In this document: piece after piece, positions 62,079 through 64,000 of the stretch
Layout of the letters: every line of letters begins with the position of its first letter
Position numbering within the stretch: position 1 is the stretch's first letter
Assembly (NCBI RefSeq): GCF_032062135.1
Contig: NC_092859.1
Span: 71,694,486 to 71,758,485, forward strand
Length of the DNA: 64,000 nt
Source: Pyxicephalus adspersus
Taxonomy: Eukaryota; Chordata; Amphibia; Anura; Pyxicephalidae
Direction of reading: 5' to 3'
Program-made: the position numbers and the translations under genes
The notes under the pieces: generated by a model
What the model saw: only the letters and a program-made list of their open reading frames with translations
Database searches by the model: none
What the model was told of the DNA's origin: nothing

Positions 62079-62959
62079 TAGTGTTGGTCGAATATCTAAC
62101 TATTCGATTTGACAGCTATTCGAATAGGGGGATAATGTTCGGGTGATTGAATGCCAAATTCGAACACTATTAAAGTCAATGGTGGGAAAATTCGGGTTAT
62201 TTTTCGGGACTCTGCTCCCCTGATTGCTCTTGCAGCCCTTTACTAGTTGTATGTGTTCTTGGATAGAGTCCTGTGTTCCTGGATAGAGAAACTCTGTGCA
62301 GGAATAGGGATACTGCTCCCTGATTTGCTGAGGAAAGCTTTCCTCAGCCACTCAGGAAGCACTAGAGGTTTTGAATGGGGAAACTTGTCCCCATTTAACC
62401 TCTAGTGCGGGGATCCCACACTTTTCTCAATGAATGCGGACACAGCTGCATTCATTGAGAAGATCCCTGGCACTGGAGGTTAATTAACCTCTAGTGCCGC
62501 GGATCACACACTGTTCTCAATTAATGCTGCTGAGAAATCTCCTCATTCATTCACCTCTAGTGCTCTGTGATTGGCTGGGGAAAAGAAAATCCTGATGATG
62601 CTTGAGCTGTCATCAGGGTTTATCTTTCCTCAGCCAATTACAGAGCAGTAGAGGTGATGAATGGGGAGACCTGTCCCCATTTACCCTCTAGTGCCCGGGG
62701 ATCCCACACTGACAGGAGGAGTCCCACATCTGCACAGCTGCACAATCATCCTGTCATTGGGGAATAACCTGTAAAAAAATAAATGTTAGTTACACAAATT
62801 ACACACATTCAAAAAATTACATCAACATTATTTATTTAATTTTTTTACACACAAATTTGCACAGTCGAATTCTGTGTTTTTCGGGTCAAGTCTATCCGAA
62901 TTTAAACAGCCATATTTGGGACGAATATAAGAACAACCCGAATTCGAACACCAACACTA
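62079..62959. mobile_element. hAT-type MITE, copy 2 (881 bp)
   Basis: Termini TAGTGTTGGTCGAAT and ATTCGAACACCAACACTA are inverted, and an exact 8-bp duplication GTGCTAGC flanks them (62071-62078, 62960-62967). The ends match the 5.45-kb copy. The interior 62.32-62.74 kb is a chain of hairpins: a 20-bp palindrome CTGAGGAAAGCTTTCCTCAG, 'cactagaggtt..aacctctagtg', 'ctcaatgaatgc..gcattcattgag', and a long arm pair around 'gtgattggctg..cagccaatta'. No transposase. The exact target duplication suggests a fairly recent insertion. Confidence 0.9.
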
Positions 62960-62967
62960 GTGCTAGC

Positions 62968-63212
62968 ATCCCTATGCTATACTTATACCAGCCTTCATCC
63001 TTAGTGGATGCTTTAATAGAAAGATAAAAAAGCTGAAAGAATTGCAGTTTAAAAAATGACCCCCTTGGCTATCATGGTGCCATTTGATGCCAGACTTTTG
63101 CTTTACATTATGTAAAAAAAAATAAAAAACACCCCTTTTTGAAGGACCCTTCTAATACTAAAGAACATACATTTTGCTTTCAGAATAGTAAAATGCTCAT
63201 ATATAATGATAC
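62968..63212. other. non-coding spacer
   Basis: Short anonymous stretch between two MITEs. Confidence 0.5.
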
Positions 63213-63418
63213 CCTTCCAAGGCTGGAGTAGATACACTTTCATCAGTAAAGCTGGGTGATCCAGCAAACTTGGAATGGTTTTTGTAAAAGGCAATTGCCT
63301 ATTGTTAGCAAATGTTTTCAATCTTGGACCAAGTTCACTCCAGGTTTGCTGGATCACCAAGCTTCACTGTTAAAAGTATATCCTCTCCAGCCTTGGAGAG
63401 CTTTAATAAATCAGGCCA
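63213..63418. mobile_element. palindromic MITE, family A copy 4
   Basis: 'ccaaggctggagtagatacac' faces 'tatcctctccagccttggag', and 'agctgggtgatccagcaaac' faces 'gtttgctggatcaccaagct'. The right end AATAAATCAGGCC is intact, but the matching left end is missing, so the copy is 5'-truncated or eroded. The 85-codon frame over it is not a gene. Confidence 0.8.
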
Positions 63419-64000
63419 TATATTTGGGGGGTTAAATGTTTAACCTACTGAAGCTTAAATGTACCTTTGTTTTTCTTTTTCAAATGTTGAAAAAACAGCA
63501 AAATGGTTTGATTATGTTGGTAAGAAAAAAAAATATTGCATATCCAATAGCTACAAATCAATCAGTAATTTTGTATGGGTTAATATACAAAACAAAGGCT
63601 TGACAAGTCCCATACAGGGAGGGGACAATAGAAAGGAATATTGCCTATTAAACAAAAGGAGATATAAATAAAAGAGAAAAAAGATGAAGGGAAAATGATC
63701 TTCCAGGGTTATGACTCAAGATGACTAGCTTTCTCTAAAATCCTCCAAATTCCTATATATATATTAAATGTACCCTTTAATTATTTAAATATTTGTTTAC
63801 TGCTTCTCATAAAAACATCAAAGGTTTTTCCTTTGCTTTGTATCAACTAGCAATGTGTATTAAAGCTCCTATGCAAATAAATTATTATTAGCCTATTACC
63901 TATCCCTTTCATGTATTCTCCCAGAAGATATAAAATTATTGAAAGCTTCTGTGTACAATTAAGTCAAGATACTGGGTACTAAAAAAATCTATGTAGATCA
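63419..64000. other. non-coding sequence to window end
   Basis: AT-rich, with no exon or recognised repeat. The 70-codon frame at 63459-63671 lacks splice support. Confidence 0.4.

Noticed and set aside
1..64000. CRISPR arrays, bacterial operons, rRNA genes
   Set aside because: No regularly spaced identical repeats, no long adjacent ORFs and no rRNA-like sequence; the window is vertebrate in character.

Overview
The window looks like a piece of an anuran (frog) nuclear genome. It is clearly AT-rich, no open frame exceeds about 140 codons, there is no operon structure, and it is densely seeded with families of short palindromic and terminal-inverted-repeat elements, a V-SINE-like retroposon and a mariner relic. 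This repeat mix is characteristic of ranid-type frogs. The organism assignment is an inference from repeat style, not from a recognised gene.

No complete protein-coding gene can be read. Most of the window is intergenic or intronic. What can be supported as genic are candidate exons bounded by splice signals. On the + strand these are a CCAAT/TATA-type promoter with a 5' UTR-like exon at 8.92-9.26 kb, a weak internal exon at 13.86-14.18 kb, a possible terminal exon with poly(A) signal at 20.86-22.02 kb, and two phase-compatible exons at 23.89 and 25.35 kb, the second ending in a stop codon. On the - strand they are an open exon at 29.79-29.96 kb, a likely terminal exon of a membrane protein at 52.52-52.67 kb, and weaker exons at 53.55, 58.12 and 58.34 kb. 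I could not assign a gene name to any of these.

Layout: 0-5.4 kb AT-rich non-coding sequence with one microexon-like segment. 5.45-6.8 kb a hAT-type MITE and an adjacent GC-richer repeat. 7.66-8.47 kb a decayed minisatellite of about 34-bp units. 8.9-29 kb + strand candidate exons among MITEs. 29.8-30.9 kb the - strand exon and a broken mariner transposase. 31-52 kb almost wholly repeats and anonymous sequence, including a hammerhead-ribozyme-like structure at 39.73-39.78 kb with a possible Penelope-type reverse-transcriptase remnant about 0.6 kb downstream, and a decayed second hammerhead-like copy at 51.63 kb. 52.5-58.5 kb - strand candidate exons. 59.8-64 kb retroelement fragment, V-SINE, a second hAT-type MITE with exact 8-bp target duplication, and a palindromic MITE.

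The most striking items are the hammerhead-like ribozyme and the hAT-type MITE family, in which two copies share ends but carry different interiors made of consecutive hairpins. All exon calls need transcript or comparative evidence.
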